From Chlorobium phaeovibrioides (GTDB lineage: Bacteria; Bacteroidota; Chlorobiia; Chlorobiales; Chlorobiaceae): DNA of 64,000 bases. A model generated the notes under the pieces. It was not told where the DNA came from. It saw nothing but the letters and a program-made list of their open reading frames with translations, and searched no databases. Within the stretch, counting starts at the first letter, position 1, and the number at the start of each line of letters is the position of its first letter. The stretch lies in NCBI RefSeq assembly GCF_003968655.1, contig NZ_RXYK01000008.1, positions 1 to 64,000 of the forward strand, read 5' to 3'. Position numbers and translations under genes: made by a program. Below, piece after piece: positions 10,457 to 19,154 of this stretch.

Positions 10457-11383
10457 TCAGGAACCGAACTGTCCCGTATCAATCCACCCCATACTGAAAA
10501 GCGACCAGAAATCCAGAGCAAGCCCTTTCAGCACATAGTCATAAGGCATCCACCCATATCCCCCCTCACCCCACTCTGCTCCCCAGGAGTTCCTGATAAG
10601 AAGCGCCCCGCGCGACCTGGCAGCGCACCGGGTATTTTCAACCACTTTTTTATCGTCATAGCCAACAGCAAGAATAGCATGGCCCCACTCCGCCTGTTCG
10701 CTGGGGCAGGGCATCGGAATGTGTCCCCGGGCATCCCCGTCCTCAAAAGAGCTGAACCCGAAAAACCCGAACACCGAAGGGATCCCCGAAGCGATGAACT
10801 TTTTCACCCCCACAAGAACCTCTTCCCTCTTGACGCTTGAGGCAATAGGATCGTGGCAGAAGTAACGGAGTGCCTCGAAATTGTCGGCAACGGCATAGGC
10901 AAACCCGCTTGGCTCTTCATCAAAACCCGGATCTTTGTCGGTGTAGGCCCAGTACTTTTCAGGAGGCACGCCGCAGAGCGCAAGAGCGCCCATCGTATTG
11001 CGGAGCCACGCACCAGTGTCGCCGGTGGTGCCCATGAGGTTGCGGGTGGTTTTGTAAATGAAAAGGCGGGAGCAGTCAATGTGGCGGCCGAAGGCTCGCC
11101 GTTCAAAATACTCAACCAACCCCGAGGCGGCATGCGCCGTGCAGGAACCGATGGCACCCTGCGTTTCAACAGGGGAACACCACTCTCTGAGGTCAGCTTT
11201 GGGAGGAAGGGAAACGCTCCCTGATTTTTTCGTTTTCGGCAGATCAAGATGCTGCCTCAAGAGAGCAACTTCGGGATGAAGAGCGCTGTAGTCGCGCATA
11301 TCCGGTAAAGGCATCAGCCAACCCGTGCCAACGGCAGCCAGAGAACTTCCTGAAAGTGACACGGTTTTCTTCATTGCGTACAT
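10457..11383 (-). CDS. papain-family (C1) cysteine peptidase
   Basis: 308 aa. The catalytic triad is visible: Cys in VETQGAIGSCTAHAASGLVEYF, His in EWGHAILAVGYDDKK, and Asn in LLIRNSWGAEWGEGGYGWMPYDYV. The start at 11383 is preceded by AGGGAG six bases upstream. The first ~25 residues (KKTVSLSGSSLAAVGTGWLMP) are weakly hydrophobic but not a clear signal peptide, so location is uncertain. The family includes bacterial C1A enzymes of mostly unknown substrate. It is on the same strand as, and downstream of, amtB and P-II with an 88-bp gap; no functional link is evident. Confidence 0.87.
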   Translation of the reverse strand: MYAMKKTVSLSGSSLAAVGTGWLMPLPDMRDYSALHPEVALLRQHLDLPKTKKSGSVSLPPKADLREWCSPVETQGAIGSCTAHAASGLVEYFERRAFGRHIDCSRLFIYKTTRNLMGTTGDTGAWLRNTMGALALCGVPPEKYWAYTDKDPGFDEEPSGFAYAVADNFEALRYFCHDPIASSVKREEVLVGVKKFIASGIPSVFGFFGFSSFEDGDARGHIPMPCPSEQAEWGHAILAVGYDDKKVVENTRCAARSRGALLIRNSWGAEWGEGGYGWMPYDYVLKGLALDFWSLFSMGWIDTGQFGS

Positions 11384-11471
11384 GGCAGTCTCCCTGTATC
11401 TGGTTGAGGGCAAGAACAAACGCAAGTATATGCGCGCCACAGGAAAACTACACAATAAAGATCACTTTACC

Positions 11472-11813
11472 CTATACAGCAGAGCCTCCCCGTTCGCGCG
11501 TACGGATGCGGATGCAGTCCTCAAGCGGGGTAATGAAAATTTTACCATCACCAATGGCAACAGGATCGTGGCTTGCCGAATCGATGATGGCATCAATGGT
11601 CTTTTCAACAAACTCCTCATTCACGGCAATGTCGATCCTGATTTTCGGAATCAGATTCGGCGCAATCTTCTGGCCACGATAAATATCAATATCCTCCTGG
11701 CGACCATGGCCGGTCACCCTGCTGACGGTGATTCGGGTTATATCTGCCTGAATCAGGGCCTCACGCACATGGTCGAGCCGGTCGGGATTGATGATTGCGG
11801 TAATCAGCTTCAT
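11472..11813 (-). CDS. glnK: P-II nitrogen regulatory protein (GlnB/GlnK family)
   Basis: 113 aa. A trimeric sensor of 2-oxoglutarate and ATP/ADP which, when linked to amtB as here, usually binds and plugs the ammonium channel. It starts MKLITAIINPDRLDHVREAL and ends with the family block IGDGKIFITPLEDCIRIRTRERGG. The T-loop reads GRQEDIDIYRGQKIAPNLIPK: the Tyr-46-type residue (IYRG) is kept, but the position of uridylylatable Tyr-51 holds a non-tyrosine residue. Control by GlnD-type uridylylation is therefore unlikely (inference). Nine bases separate it from the amtB stop. Confidence 0.94.
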   Translation of the reverse strand: MKLITAIINPDRLDHVREALIQADITRITVSRVTGHGRQEDIDIYRGQKIAPNLIPKIRIDIAVNEEFVEKTIDAIIDSASHDPVAIGDGKIFITPLEDCIRIRTRERGGSAV

Positions 11814-11822
11814 GGATCAAGT

Positions 11823-13154
11823 TCAGTTTAGGTTGATGAGGCCGTAGCCATGCTCGCCGTGCATGCTGTGGTCGAGACCCGACATTTCATCGTTTTCGCT
11901 GATGCGCAGACCGATGGTTTTTTCAATAAGCACAAGCAGAATCAGCGACACCACTGACGCATAGAGCACCGTAATACCCACAGCCGTCGCCTGCACGCCC
12001 AACTGCTGCCAAACGCTCCAGCTTCCTCCGGCAAGCTCTGCCGCCTCGGCCATCCATGAGGGACGGATGAAAAAGACAAGGGCAAGAGCCCCCACAATAC
12101 CACCCACGCCATGCACACCGAATGCATCAAGACTGTCATCATACCCCATACGGTTCTTCAGCAATATGGCACCATAACAGACAAGAGAAGCAAGCGCACC
12201 GAGCGCAAAAGCCCCGACAGGCTGTACAACACCCGCAGCAGGGGTTATGGCAACAAGCCCCGCCAGAATGCCCGATGCAACACCAAGGCTGGTCGCCTTG
12301 CCATGGTGCACCATTTCAATGACCATCCAGGTAAACGCTCCTGCAGCCGCTGAAAGCTGGGTTACCGTAAGAGCTCTGGCAGTTGCAAGGTCGCTCGATA
12401 TGGCACTTCCCGCGTTGAATCCGAACCAGCCAACCCAGAGCAGGCCAGCCCCGGTAAGGGTCATCACCAGATTGTTGGGATGCATGACATTACGCGGATA
12501 ACCCCTGCGGCAACCAAGATAGAGAGCGGCCACCAGAGCGGTGACACCTGAAGAGATATGCACAACCGTACCGCCGGCAAAGTCAATCGCACCCGCTGCA
12601 CCAAGATTGAAGAGGAAACCATCGGAAGCCCAAACCCAGTGGCAGATGGGGCTGTAGACAATGATACTCCAAAGCGCTATGAAGACAGCATACCCACGGA
12701 AGTTCACCCGCTCAGCAAACGCGCCCGCAATAAGCGCCGGGGTGATGATTGCGAACTTGCCCTGGAACATGGCGAACACATACTCGGGAATGTGCGACTC
12801 CATGATGGTGTCGTCAATACCCTGCAGCATGAACAACTGCGGATCCCATCCAACAAAACCACCGAGCACACCGGGCCCGAAACTCAGGGCGTAGCCGACC
12901 ATCGGCCAGAGCACACCGATGATGACCATTGCCCCGAAACTGTGCATCATGGTGCCAATCACATTCTTTGTCCGCACCAGACCGCCGTAGAACATGGCAA
13001 GGCCGGGGATCATGAGAAGCACGAGAGCCGTGGAAGTCAGCATCCAGGATGTTGTCCCCGAATCGGTATAGACCTCTTCAGCACCATAGAGGGGGGTGCC
13101 GGAATGCAGGAGAAGAGGGAGCAGCAGAAAGGCAGAAATCAGTCTATTCTTCAT
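11823..13154 (-). CDS. amtB: ammonium transporter Amt
   Basis: 443 aa. Trimeric ammonium channel. An N-terminal signal sequence (MKNRLISAFLLLPLLLHSGTPLYG) precedes eleven predicted membrane helices, as in E. coli AmtB. Conserved elements: AMFYGGLVRTKNV, FAIITPALIAGAFAER, the twin pore histidines in FAGGTVVHISSG and DAFGVHGVGGIVG, and PLICHW-like SPICHWVW. The C-terminal cytosolic tail (GLRISENDEMSGLDHSMHGEHGYG) is the P-II contact region. First gene of amtB-glnK; I found no sigma-54 promoter upstream despite the nitrogen link. Confidence 0.96.
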   Translation of the reverse strand: MKNRLISAFLLLPLLLHSGTPLYGAEEVYTDSGTTSWMLTSTALVLLMIPGLAMFYGGLVRTKNVIGTMMHSFGAMVIIGVLWPMVGYALSFGPGVLGGFVGWDPQLFMLQGIDDTIMESHIPEYVFAMFQGKFAIITPALIAGAFAERVNFRGYAVFIALWSIIVYSPICHWVWASDGFLFNLGAAGAIDFAGGTVVHISSGVTALVAALYLGCRRGYPRNVMHPNNLVMTLTGAGLLWVGWFGFNAGSAISSDLATARALTVTQLSAAAGAFTWMVIEMVHHGKATSLGVASGILAGLVAITPAAGVVQPVGAFALGALASLVCYGAILLKNRMGYDDSLDAFGVHGVGGIVGALALVFFIRPSWMAEAAELAGGSWSVWQQLGVQATAVGITVLYASVVSLILLVLIEKTIGLRISENDEMSGLDHSMHGEHGYGLINLN

Positions 13155-13519
13155 AACCAGAAGCAGATAAAGAAGTTGCTGTTTGCTTAAAATTTTAAGG
13201 CGAATGACCTTAAATAGCTATTTTTCTAACCAAAAACAAAGAGAAGGGCGATGTTTTGGCAAACAGGAGATAAGCGCGTATTCCTGCCGGCAACCAAAAG
13301 CAATTGCACAGGAAAGCGCCTGCTCATTCCTGCGCCATGATAAAGCCCGGCGAGAGGGGGGGGGGTGTATTTTCCTCTTGGTAAAAATTACGGAAAACGG
13401 TAAATTAACGATTAGAAATCATCCAATGGTTGGCTGATCGCTGACAGGTTATATGTGCTTTGGTTACCTGTTGAGCGTTTCTTTTTTCTACAAATGCACG
13501 AGTATACCGAGACCAAACA
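13155..13519. other. intergenic region with a G10 homopolymer
   Basis: 365 bp between divergent amtB and the RRM gene. An 84-codon open frame at 13183-13437 has no recognisable similarity, no Shine-Dalgarno site and odd composition, so I do not call it. A run of ten G lies at about 13356-13365. Both promoters must be here but I could not place either with confidence. Confidence 0.6.
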
Positions 13520-13789
13520 ATGAATATTTATGTAGGTAACCTGCCTTATTCCATCACCGAAGATGATCTTCGCGACACCTTTTCCGCTTTCGGTCAGGTC
13601 GACAGCGCAAACATCATCACCGACAAATTCTCAGGCCGTTCAAAAGGCTTCGGTTTTGTTGACATGCCTAACGACAGTGAAGCACGCGAAGCAATAGAGT
13701 CAATGCACGAGAAAGAGCTCAGCGGACGCACCATCACGGTCAACGAAGCAAGACCCCGTGAAGAACGCCCTGCAAGAAGAGATTACTGA
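13520..13789 (+). CDS. RRM-type RNA-binding protein
   Basis: 89 aa, a single RNA recognition motif. RNP2 is MNIYVGNLPYSI at the N-terminus; RNP1 is SKGFGFVDMPN near residue 50. A short basic Arg-rich tail (EARPREERPARRDY) follows. Such single-RRM proteins are cold- or stress-linked RNA chaperones in cyanobacteria and several other phyla; its role here is inferred. It is a monocistronic gene closed by a strong terminator at 13815. Confidence 0.95.
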   Translation: MNIYVGNLPYSITEDDLRDTFSAFGQVDSANIITDKFSGRSKGFGFVDMPNDSEAREAIESMHEKELSGRTITVNEARPREERPARRDY

Positions 13790-13814
13790 TCCTTTCATAA
13801 GGACCAAAGTCTAC

Positions 13815-13851
13815 AGCCAGACGGAACAGCACTTGTCCGCCTGGCTTTTTT
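13815..13851 (+). terminator. rho-independent terminator of the RRM gene
   Basis: AGCCAG-A-CGGA pairs with TCCG-C-CTGGCT (one internal mismatch), followed by TTTTTTA. It lies 25 bp past the stop codon. Confidence 0.85.
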
Positions 13852-13867
13852 ATTTCCTCCTTCCCGC

Positions 13868-14803
13868 CTATCTGCCAGTGTCAATAAGATCTTTCAGTGC
13901 AACGGAAAGATCCGTGAAATGAAAGGCATACCCCTTCTCCTGTAGAAATGCAGGGACAACCTTCTGACCCGAAGCGGCATACTCACCACCCTCTCCAAGC
14001 AGCAGTTTCACGGCAAGCTTCGGCACCGCAAGCAGAGCCGGCCGGCCAAGAACACTGCCCAGTGTATCAGCAAACTCCCTCATCGACACAGGACGCGGCG
14101 AAACGAGATTTATCGGGCCGTGCCAGCCATCATGATCAAGAGCCGCAAGAATCACATCAATCTCATCATCAAGATGTATCCATGAAATGCACTGATTGCC
14201 GGACCCCACAGGGCCTCCAACAAACATGTTGAATGGCCCAAGCAGCTTTTCAAGCATTCCCCCTTTTGATGACAGGACAATACCGGTTCTCAAAAGCACC
14301 AGACGCACACCCTCTGCCTTCAGCGCCTCCCGCTCCCAGTCAACACATATTTCAGCAAGAAAGTCGCGGCCCTGCTTGCCCGACTCCGTAATACCGGGAG
14401 TATCGTCACACCGATCAAACGAACCATAATAGCCCACGGCCGAGGCAGAAATGAGCACGCCGGGTTTCACGGCCGCATGAGCAATGGCGTCAACGATATG
14501 ACGGGTACCCAGAATCCGGGAATCATAACACTCTTTTTTATGCTCCGGGGTCCAGCGGGTTTCGAGCAGAGGCTTTCCCGCCAGATGAATCACAGCTTTG
14601 GCCCCATCGATATATTCCCGCCACTCCCCGTCCTGCATATCCGAATCCCACCTGACATACTTCCGTGCACCCGGAACATTCCGTTCAGCCGACTCGGGCG
14701 ACCGGGCCAGCACCACCACAGCCTCTCCCCTTGCGGCAAGCTTTGCAACAATCTCCGCCCCGATAACACCGGTAGCGCCTGTAATGACAACCTGACCCTG
14801 CAT
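13868..14803 (-). CDS. TIGR01777 family NAD(P)-dependent epimerase-like protein
   Basis: 311 aa. An extended short-chain dehydrogenase: N-terminal Rossmann motif VVITGATGVIGAEIV, AVIHLAGKPLLETRWTPEHK, SASAVGYYG (in place of classic YxxxK surroundings), and the C-terminal DUF1731 block with LGRPALLAVPKLAVKLLLGEGGEYAASGQKVVPAFLQEKGYAF. This last block defines the YfcH/SulA-related TIGR01777 group. The substrate is unknown. The start at 14803 is ATG with AGAGAG upstream; a GTG at 14809 is possible. Confidence 0.9.
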   Translation of the reverse strand: MQGQVVITGATGVIGAEIVAKLAARGEAVVVLARSPESAERNVPGARKYVRWDSDMQDGEWREYIDGAKAVIHLAGKPLLETRWTPEHKKECYDSRILGTRHIVDAIAHAAVKPGVLISASAVGYYGSFDRCDDTPGITESGKQGRDFLAEICVDWEREALKAEGVRLVLLRTGIVLSSKGGMLEKLLGPFNMFVGGPVGSGNQCISWIHLDDEIDVILAALDHDGWHGPINLVSPRPVSMREFADTLGSVLGRPALLAVPKLAVKLLLGEGGEYAASGQKVVPAFLQEKGYAFHFTDLSVALKDLIDTGR

Positions 14804-14919
14804 AACCACACTCTCTTTTGTATGAAAAAAAGACGCCCCCTGTGCCAGGTATGGACAAGAGGCAGGAATATGTGCTAACCAGCAAGAAATGGGAAAAATT
14901 CCCGATGAAGTATTCTAAC

Positions 14920-16188
14920 CTACCGGTCAAAGGGCAGAAGAACTCCACCGCTTCCCGAAAAACGGATGGAGGAGGGTTTGCCACCTTCAGGAGGAAGTGC
15001 GGCCGTCTCCCCGCCCCTCCGGCAGATACTGCCGCTGGCCATCGCCTCAAGCTCCCCTTCAACAACTTCAGCGTAAGACTTTTTCGCTGAGACGCGTACC
15101 ACCCGGACCCTGCCGATCCGTGACTCAGAAGCGCCCAGCGACTCTTTCGTATAGGGATCAAAAACCTTCTCTCCGGCAGCGAACACATCCAGCAATTCGC
15201 CCACCTGCAGGGTAATGCCACCCTGATTTATCAGCACCTCTCCTGCAGCATTGCTTCCCACAATCTGAAGCGGATAGATATTTGCCATTGCATGCTGAAC
15301 CACCATCCGGGCAGCTTCACGGCAAAGAGCATCGGGGCCGCCAGTCGGTTTGTCAAGAGCAACAGTCTCCGTCCCGGCCCATTTTATTTCCCGGGTCGCC
15401 ATAACAATAATCCGGTAGTCAACCACAAGGGATGCACTGCTCTCCTGTACCTGTTCTCCGGTCATAGGAATAAGAACGCCAGAGGAACGCTCCCCCGCCT
15501 CAGCAATGGTGCCCACAAGCATGTAGTCAACACCCAGCACTGCCCCCATTTTGAGCAGTTCATCATCGGCCGCATCCTCTGAAAGGATGAGATGTTTCTC
15601 CTGCAGGTAGGCAGAAAGGTACTCCCTGTCAAGAACCGAAAACCGCCGGCTCTGTGTCAGCTCTGCAACCAGACGCTGCGACAGTCGCGAAGAAATCTCG
15701 TCCGAAAGCACTTCCCGGCCCCCAAACATAAAAGAGAACTGCGAAGCCTGAAAAGGCAGAACAGCAATCCGACGGCGGTTTTGCGAGGCAACTCCCGGGC
15801 TTCTGTAATGGGTAAAGGCAACAAGAAGGCGCGCCGCCCACTGGCCATCCTCCAGCTGGCGCTCATCCATCACCCTGTACTGGCGGACGGTTCCCTTGCT
15901 TGTCTCTCTCACATCGCTGCCCACAAGCTGCATTTCCCCAACAGGCCTCACAGCCAGGGTATCACCCGGCCAGGGCAGGGGAACATCATTCTTTTGATAC
16001 TCTTTCCCGGAGCTGATGCGAACGCCGTTATTCTGGCGTATGGCTTCAGTCAGACCGTCGCGTATAGCCTCCTGACGGGTGGCACCGTAACCCGTTATTT
16101 CAACCTGCGTCACAGCACCCGCTGCACCGGCCATACCGGGCAGAAACAGCAGAGCAATAATGAATGGAATATATTTTCTCATGGCCAT
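14920..16188 (-). CDS. secreted CsgG-like protein
   Basis: 422 aa with an N-terminal signal peptide (MRKYIPFIIALLFLPGMAGAAGA). Residues ~25-130 resemble the FlgT/LPP20-type domain (VEITGYGATRQEAIRDGLTEAIRQNNG). The middle part (~140-300) carries the CsgG-fold pattern RRIAVLPFQASQF, LSDEISSRLSQRLVAELTQSRRFSVLDREYLSAYLQEKHL and GAVLGVDYMLVGTI. The C-terminus has NQGGITLQVGELLDVFAAGEKVFDP, also seen in FlgT-like proteins. No lipobox, so periplasmic or outer-membrane associated by inference. Last gene of the lipoprotein cluster; its export role is unproven. A second ATG at 16182 is equally plausible. Confidence 0.75.
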   Translation of the reverse strand: MAMRKYIPFIIALLFLPGMAGAAGAVTQVEITGYGATRQEAIRDGLTEAIRQNNGVRISSGKEYQKNDVPLPWPGDTLAVRPVGEMQLVGSDVRETSKGTVRQYRVMDERQLEDGQWAARLLVAFTHYRSPGVASQNRRRIAVLPFQASQFSFMFGGREVLSDEISSRLSQRLVAELTQSRRFSVLDREYLSAYLQEKHLILSEDAADDELLKMGAVLGVDYMLVGTIAEAGERSSGVLIPMTGEQVQESSASLVVDYRIIVMATREIKWAGTETVALDKPTGGPDALCREAARMVVQHAMANIYPLQIVGSNAAGEVLINQGGITLQVGELLDVFAAGEKVFDPYTKESLGASESRIGRVRVVRVSAKKSYAEVVEGELEAMASGSICRRGGETAALPPEGGKPSSIRFSGSGGVLLPFDR

Positions 16189-16203
16189 ATGGGGGATAGG
16201 ATA

Positions 16204-16575
16204 TTAAAAATCATACTCTGGAGCAGGCGGGGGAGGGGGCGGCACAGAGAGCGTGTCGGGCAAAGAAACTGCCAGAGAGTCCCCGACGGAAACTGAAGAC
16301 GAGGCGGACAAAGAGTCAGGCATAGCTACCGACGAATCAACCGGGGCTTCCGCCAGCACCTTCTGCAGTTCAGCCAGAACCGGCAACGGGGTCACTGCCA
16401 AAGAGTCTGCAGGCTCAACATCAAGAGCTCCCTGGGGAAGAGGGAATTGAAAAAGGCTGTCAGGCCGGGTACCCGAATCAAGATAATCGACAACCATCAC
16501 TTCGCCCGAACAGAACGGGAGCGCAGAGAGGCTGAACATCAGCAGCCCTGCGCCTATAGCCACACGGTGCATCAT
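16204..16575 (-). CDS. small exported protein with Ser/Asp- and Pro-rich tail, unknown function
   Basis: 123 aa. An N-terminal hydrophobic stretch (AIGAGLLMFSLSALPFCSGEV) looks like a signal peptide, perhaps with a poorly matched lipobox. The remainder is low complexity: acidic/Ser repeats of the PDSL and GDSL type and a C-terminal PPPPPPAPEYDF. I recognise no domain. It lies three bases from the lpoB stop and 15 bp before the CsgG-like gene, so it is part of the same operon and probably a periplasmic linker or accessory protein. Confidence 0.6.
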   Translation of the reverse strand: MMHRVAIGAGLLMFSLSALPFCSGEVMVVDYLDSGTRPDSLFQFPLPQGALDVEPADSLAVTPLPVLAELQKVLAEAPVDSSVAMPDSLSASSSVSVGDSLAVSLPDTLSVPPPPPPAPEYDF

Positions 16576-16578
16576 CGG

Positions 16579-17178
16579 TTACCAGGAAACGCTTTTGCTG
16601 CTTCCCCGCTTGCCGATAAAGCTCTCGCCCTCCCAGAGCGCCAGGCCGGTACTGATGTCGGTAAGAGTAAGCTGGAAATAATATTCAACCTGCTGGGTAC
16701 CGCTTGAAACGCGGATATTTCGCTGAAGAAGCTTTCCCGAGAGGCTGAGATCCGGCGCAATCATCTGTCCGGTACCAGCAACCGTGCTCTGGTTGAATTC
16801 AGCCGACTGGCGAAGCTGGCGGCTCTTCATCGCCATCGGATCTTCAGGACCCGTAAGTCCGACAGCTGTGGTCACCACAACCTTGCCGCTCTGCAGAAGA
16901 TCAACCCGTATTTTCTTGACAAGCTGGTCGGTATCAATCCGCTGCATGGTATCATTGACAATACGCGAAATGGCCAGCACATAGCGCCCCCCGCCCGGCT
17001 TGGCAACCGCGCCGGACTGAAGCATGGAGCTGACAGCCTCACCGGCTGCTGTCTGGAAATCGCGGTAATCAAGCCCCATAACCGCTTTGCCCTTATCATT
17101 ATTCGTATCAATATGAGTCACCGGTGTGGCGCATCCGCTGAAAAAAAGCAGCGCAAGTATTGCGGAAAGCTTTTTCAT
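16579..17178 (-). CDS. lpoB: penicillin-binding protein activator LpoB-type lipoprotein
   Basis: 199 aa. Lipobox LLFFSGCATP at residues ~10-19. LpoB in E. coli is an outer-membrane lipoprotein reaching PBP1b through the peptidoglycan. Family blocks seen: GLDYRDFQTAAGEAVSSMLQS, YVLAISRIVNDTMQRIDTDQLVKKIRVDLLQSGKVVVTTAV, and APDLSLSGKLLQRN followed by YYFQLTLTDISTGLALWEGE. A good ribosome-binding site (AGGAGA) precedes the ATG. No PBP gene is nearby. Together with the YcfL-like and COG3014 genes it forms a lipoprotein cluster also known from proteobacteria. Confidence 0.88.
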   Translation of the reverse strand: MKKLSAILALLFFSGCATPVTHIDTNNDKGKAVMGLDYRDFQTAAGEAVSSMLQSGAVAKPGGGRYVLAISRIVNDTMQRIDTDQLVKKIRVDLLQSGKVVVTTAVGLTGPEDPMAMKSRQLRQSAEFNQSTVAGTGQMIAPDLSLSGKLLQRNIRVSSGTQQVEYYFQLTLTDISTGLALWEGESFIGKRGSSKSVSW

Positions 17179-17202
17179 ATCATTCTCCTCTCTGTTTTAC
17201 TG

Positions 17203-17583
17203 TTACTGTTGAGCTTTTCTGATAATGACCCTGAAATCCTTGACCGGTGCCTTCGGAGCTACAGCCCGGAAACTGAAGCTGGATTTTTCAAAAGCCGGAA
17301 ACTTCACCCACCTCGTCATGACGGTGGGAACAAGCATCCCGTCCATACCGAACCATTCCATCCGGTATTCAAGAAGTCTGTACCTGCCGGTGGTATTTTT
17401 TCCCGTCACCTGAACAGACATCAGCCCGTCGGAACTGATGACCGAAGAAAGTTCCTGCAGCACAATCTTGCCCTTGATTGAGCCGTCTATAATGCTCGCG
17501 CGGCGGTCGTTGAGTTTTGAGCTGCCGCACCCTCCAAGAACAAGAAGGAGAAGAAGAAAAATCACGGGGGTTTTTTTGATCAT
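17203..17583 (-). CDS. YcfL-like lipoprotein (DUF1425)
   Basis: 126 aa. Signal with lipobox VLGGCGSSK at ~14-20; the start at 17583 was chosen to match this. The body has the DUF1425 pattern: VQVTGKNTTGRYRLLEYRMEWFGMDGMLV and a closing FRAVAPKAPVKDFRVIIRKA. In E. coli YcfL is encoded beside LpoB, as here. The function is unknown. The ATG overlaps the stop of the upstream COG3014 gene (17580-17583). Confidence 0.8.
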   Translation of the reverse strand: MIKKTPVIFLLLLLVLGGCGSSKLNDRRASIIDGSIKGKIVLQELSSVISSDGLMSVQVTGKNTTGRYRLLEYRMEWFGMDGMLVPTVMTRWVKFPAFEKSSFSFRAVAPKAPVKDFRVIIRKAQQ

Positions 17584-19067
17584 GGCAATGACTGTTCTGT
17601 GGTTGAAAGGGCCTTGCCAGACGAAACGGAAACCGCAGCATCTCTGGCAGGTAAAGCATCCATAGCCGTAACACTGCAATAGGGACGGGCCTCCATGGAC
17701 GGGATTTTGATATAGACTATTGATCTGGCGCCCGGCGGGACAGTCACAGCAAACGATCGGCCTTCGGAAGAGACTATCTCCAGCCGGCCATCTTCAGGGG
17801 TTTTGATTCTCGCCACCTGAAACTCTTTCGGGAGGGCTGTCCACATGCGGGTATCGGCTATGGTCGTTGCCCGCTGCACAAGGCCTCCGAGCAGACCACC
17901 AATATCGCCAAGCTGCTTCTGCACCTGCGCCTGCGCAACCGTTTTCACCGCTGCCGATGCAATGGCACGACGAAGCACCGCCGGATATCTCTTTTTGAAC
18001 TCCGTCTGCACCACGCGGTCCATGCTTGAAAGCACCGCAGTGCGGCCCACCGTCTCGTCGCCCGTTTTCAGGTTCAGATACTCACACCCTTTTTCCCGAA
18101 ATGCGAGTGTCGGCAGGGCAATGCCCGTATACTTCACCGTCCGGCTCACAATGAAAAGCGGAAGGTCAAGACGAATCTCCTCACGAACCGGCCCCGATCC
18201 GTTTTCAAAAATCACCCAGGTATACGCGCCAACATCTTCCTTACCCCCAAGAGCCTCAACAACAAGCGCCAGATCGCCCTTTGCAGGGGAATCCATGCCG
18301 CTCATGCCCACCACCCGCTTCAGCTGCTCCTCAGCCCTTGGGTAGTCTTTCTGGGAAAGAAAAAACAGCCCCGCCGCATAGTTCGCAAACGGGTTGGCGA
18401 AATCAGGATAGGCCTCGAACGCAAAGATGTTGGAATAATTCTGCTGGATGAGGGCATCAACCTCGGGCGAATCGGCCCTGCGCTCAACATCGAGGGGAAC
18501 CGAACCCGATGCCTGCTTTTCAGCAAGCGCGCGGCGCGTTTTCTCAATTTCTGAAGCAAACCGCTCAACGGCCCTGCGCTGGCGCTCAAGCGCACGGTTG
18601 AATTCTATACGAGCCAAATCAGTCTTGCCTGCCTCCCAGAAATTCAGGGCGTTATAGGTATTGAGCATCACCCCGTCGTACACCGTTCCCTTGTAATCCA
18701 AAGAGCTGTCATTGAGCAGAACGGCGCCTGCGGAGGAAGAGGCAGTCGAGGCCAGAAGTTTTTCCTCATGCTCCCTCAAAATGGCATCCGACTCGTCGAA
18801 CAGCCGGGAACTCAGCTCCAGCCGGCTGTCATAACGCAAGGCTGCCGCTGCCTGCAGCGACTGCAGCAGCTTCGCCTTGTCCGAACGGTCGTCGCCAATG
18901 CGATCAAGCTCAAAGTCAGCAGCCTCAGCATACTCCCCCCGCTCATACATTTTGTTGAACTTCAGGATATCCTTCTTCTGGCCGGCCGCAAGCTCACCGC
19001 AATGCAGCAGCGGGGCACTGAGCACCAGACAGACAATCAGGCCGGCATACAGGCGAATATTCCGCAT
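17580..19067 (-). CDS. COG3014-type exported protein
   Basis: 495 aa. Start at 19067 (MRNIRLYAGLIVCLVLSAPLLHCG) gives a signal peptide ending in a cysteine, a probable but non-canonical lipobox. The N-terminal half is helical and TPR-like (YAEAADFELDRIGDDRSDKAK, GKTDLARIEFNRALERQRRAVERF, FANYAAGLFFLSQKDYPRAEEQLKRV). The C-terminal half is mostly beta, with VGAYTWVIFENGSGPVREEIRLDLPLF. This layout matches the uncharacterised COG3014 family that co-occurs with YcfL and LpoB. It starts the minus-strand lipoprotein operon. Confidence 0.75.
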   Translation of the reverse strand: MRNIRLYAGLIVCLVLSAPLLHCGELAAGQKKDILKFNKMYERGEYAEAADFELDRIGDDRSDKAKLLQSLQAAAALRYDSRLELSSRLFDESDAILREHEEKLLASTASSSAGAVLLNDSSLDYKGTVYDGVMLNTYNALNFWEAGKTDLARIEFNRALERQRRAVERFASEIEKTRRALAEKQASGSVPLDVERRADSPEVDALIQQNYSNIFAFEAYPDFANPFANYAAGLFFLSQKDYPRAEEQLKRVVGMSGMDSPAKGDLALVVEALGGKEDVGAYTWVIFENGSGPVREEIRLDLPLFIVSRTVKYTGIALPTLAFREKGCEYLNLKTGDETVGRTAVLSSMDRVVQTEFKKRYPAVLRRAIASAAVKTVAQAQVQKQLGDIGGLLGGLVQRATTIADTRMWTALPKEFQVARIKTPEDGRLEIVSSEGRSFAVTVPPGARSIVYIKIPSMEARPYCSVTAMDALPARDAAVSVSSGKALSTTEQSLP

Positions 19068-19154
19068 CCGTTGAAATGTTGGGGGTTGCAAAGGGGCTTC
19101 ATACTGAAGATAGCACCCCGGAAGGGAAAAACGAAAGGAATTTAGCAGTACTCT

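Noticed and set aside
13183-13437. 84-codon open frame between amtB and the RRM gene
   Set aside because: Composition is not protein-like, it includes the G10 run, and no Shine-Dalgarno is visible.
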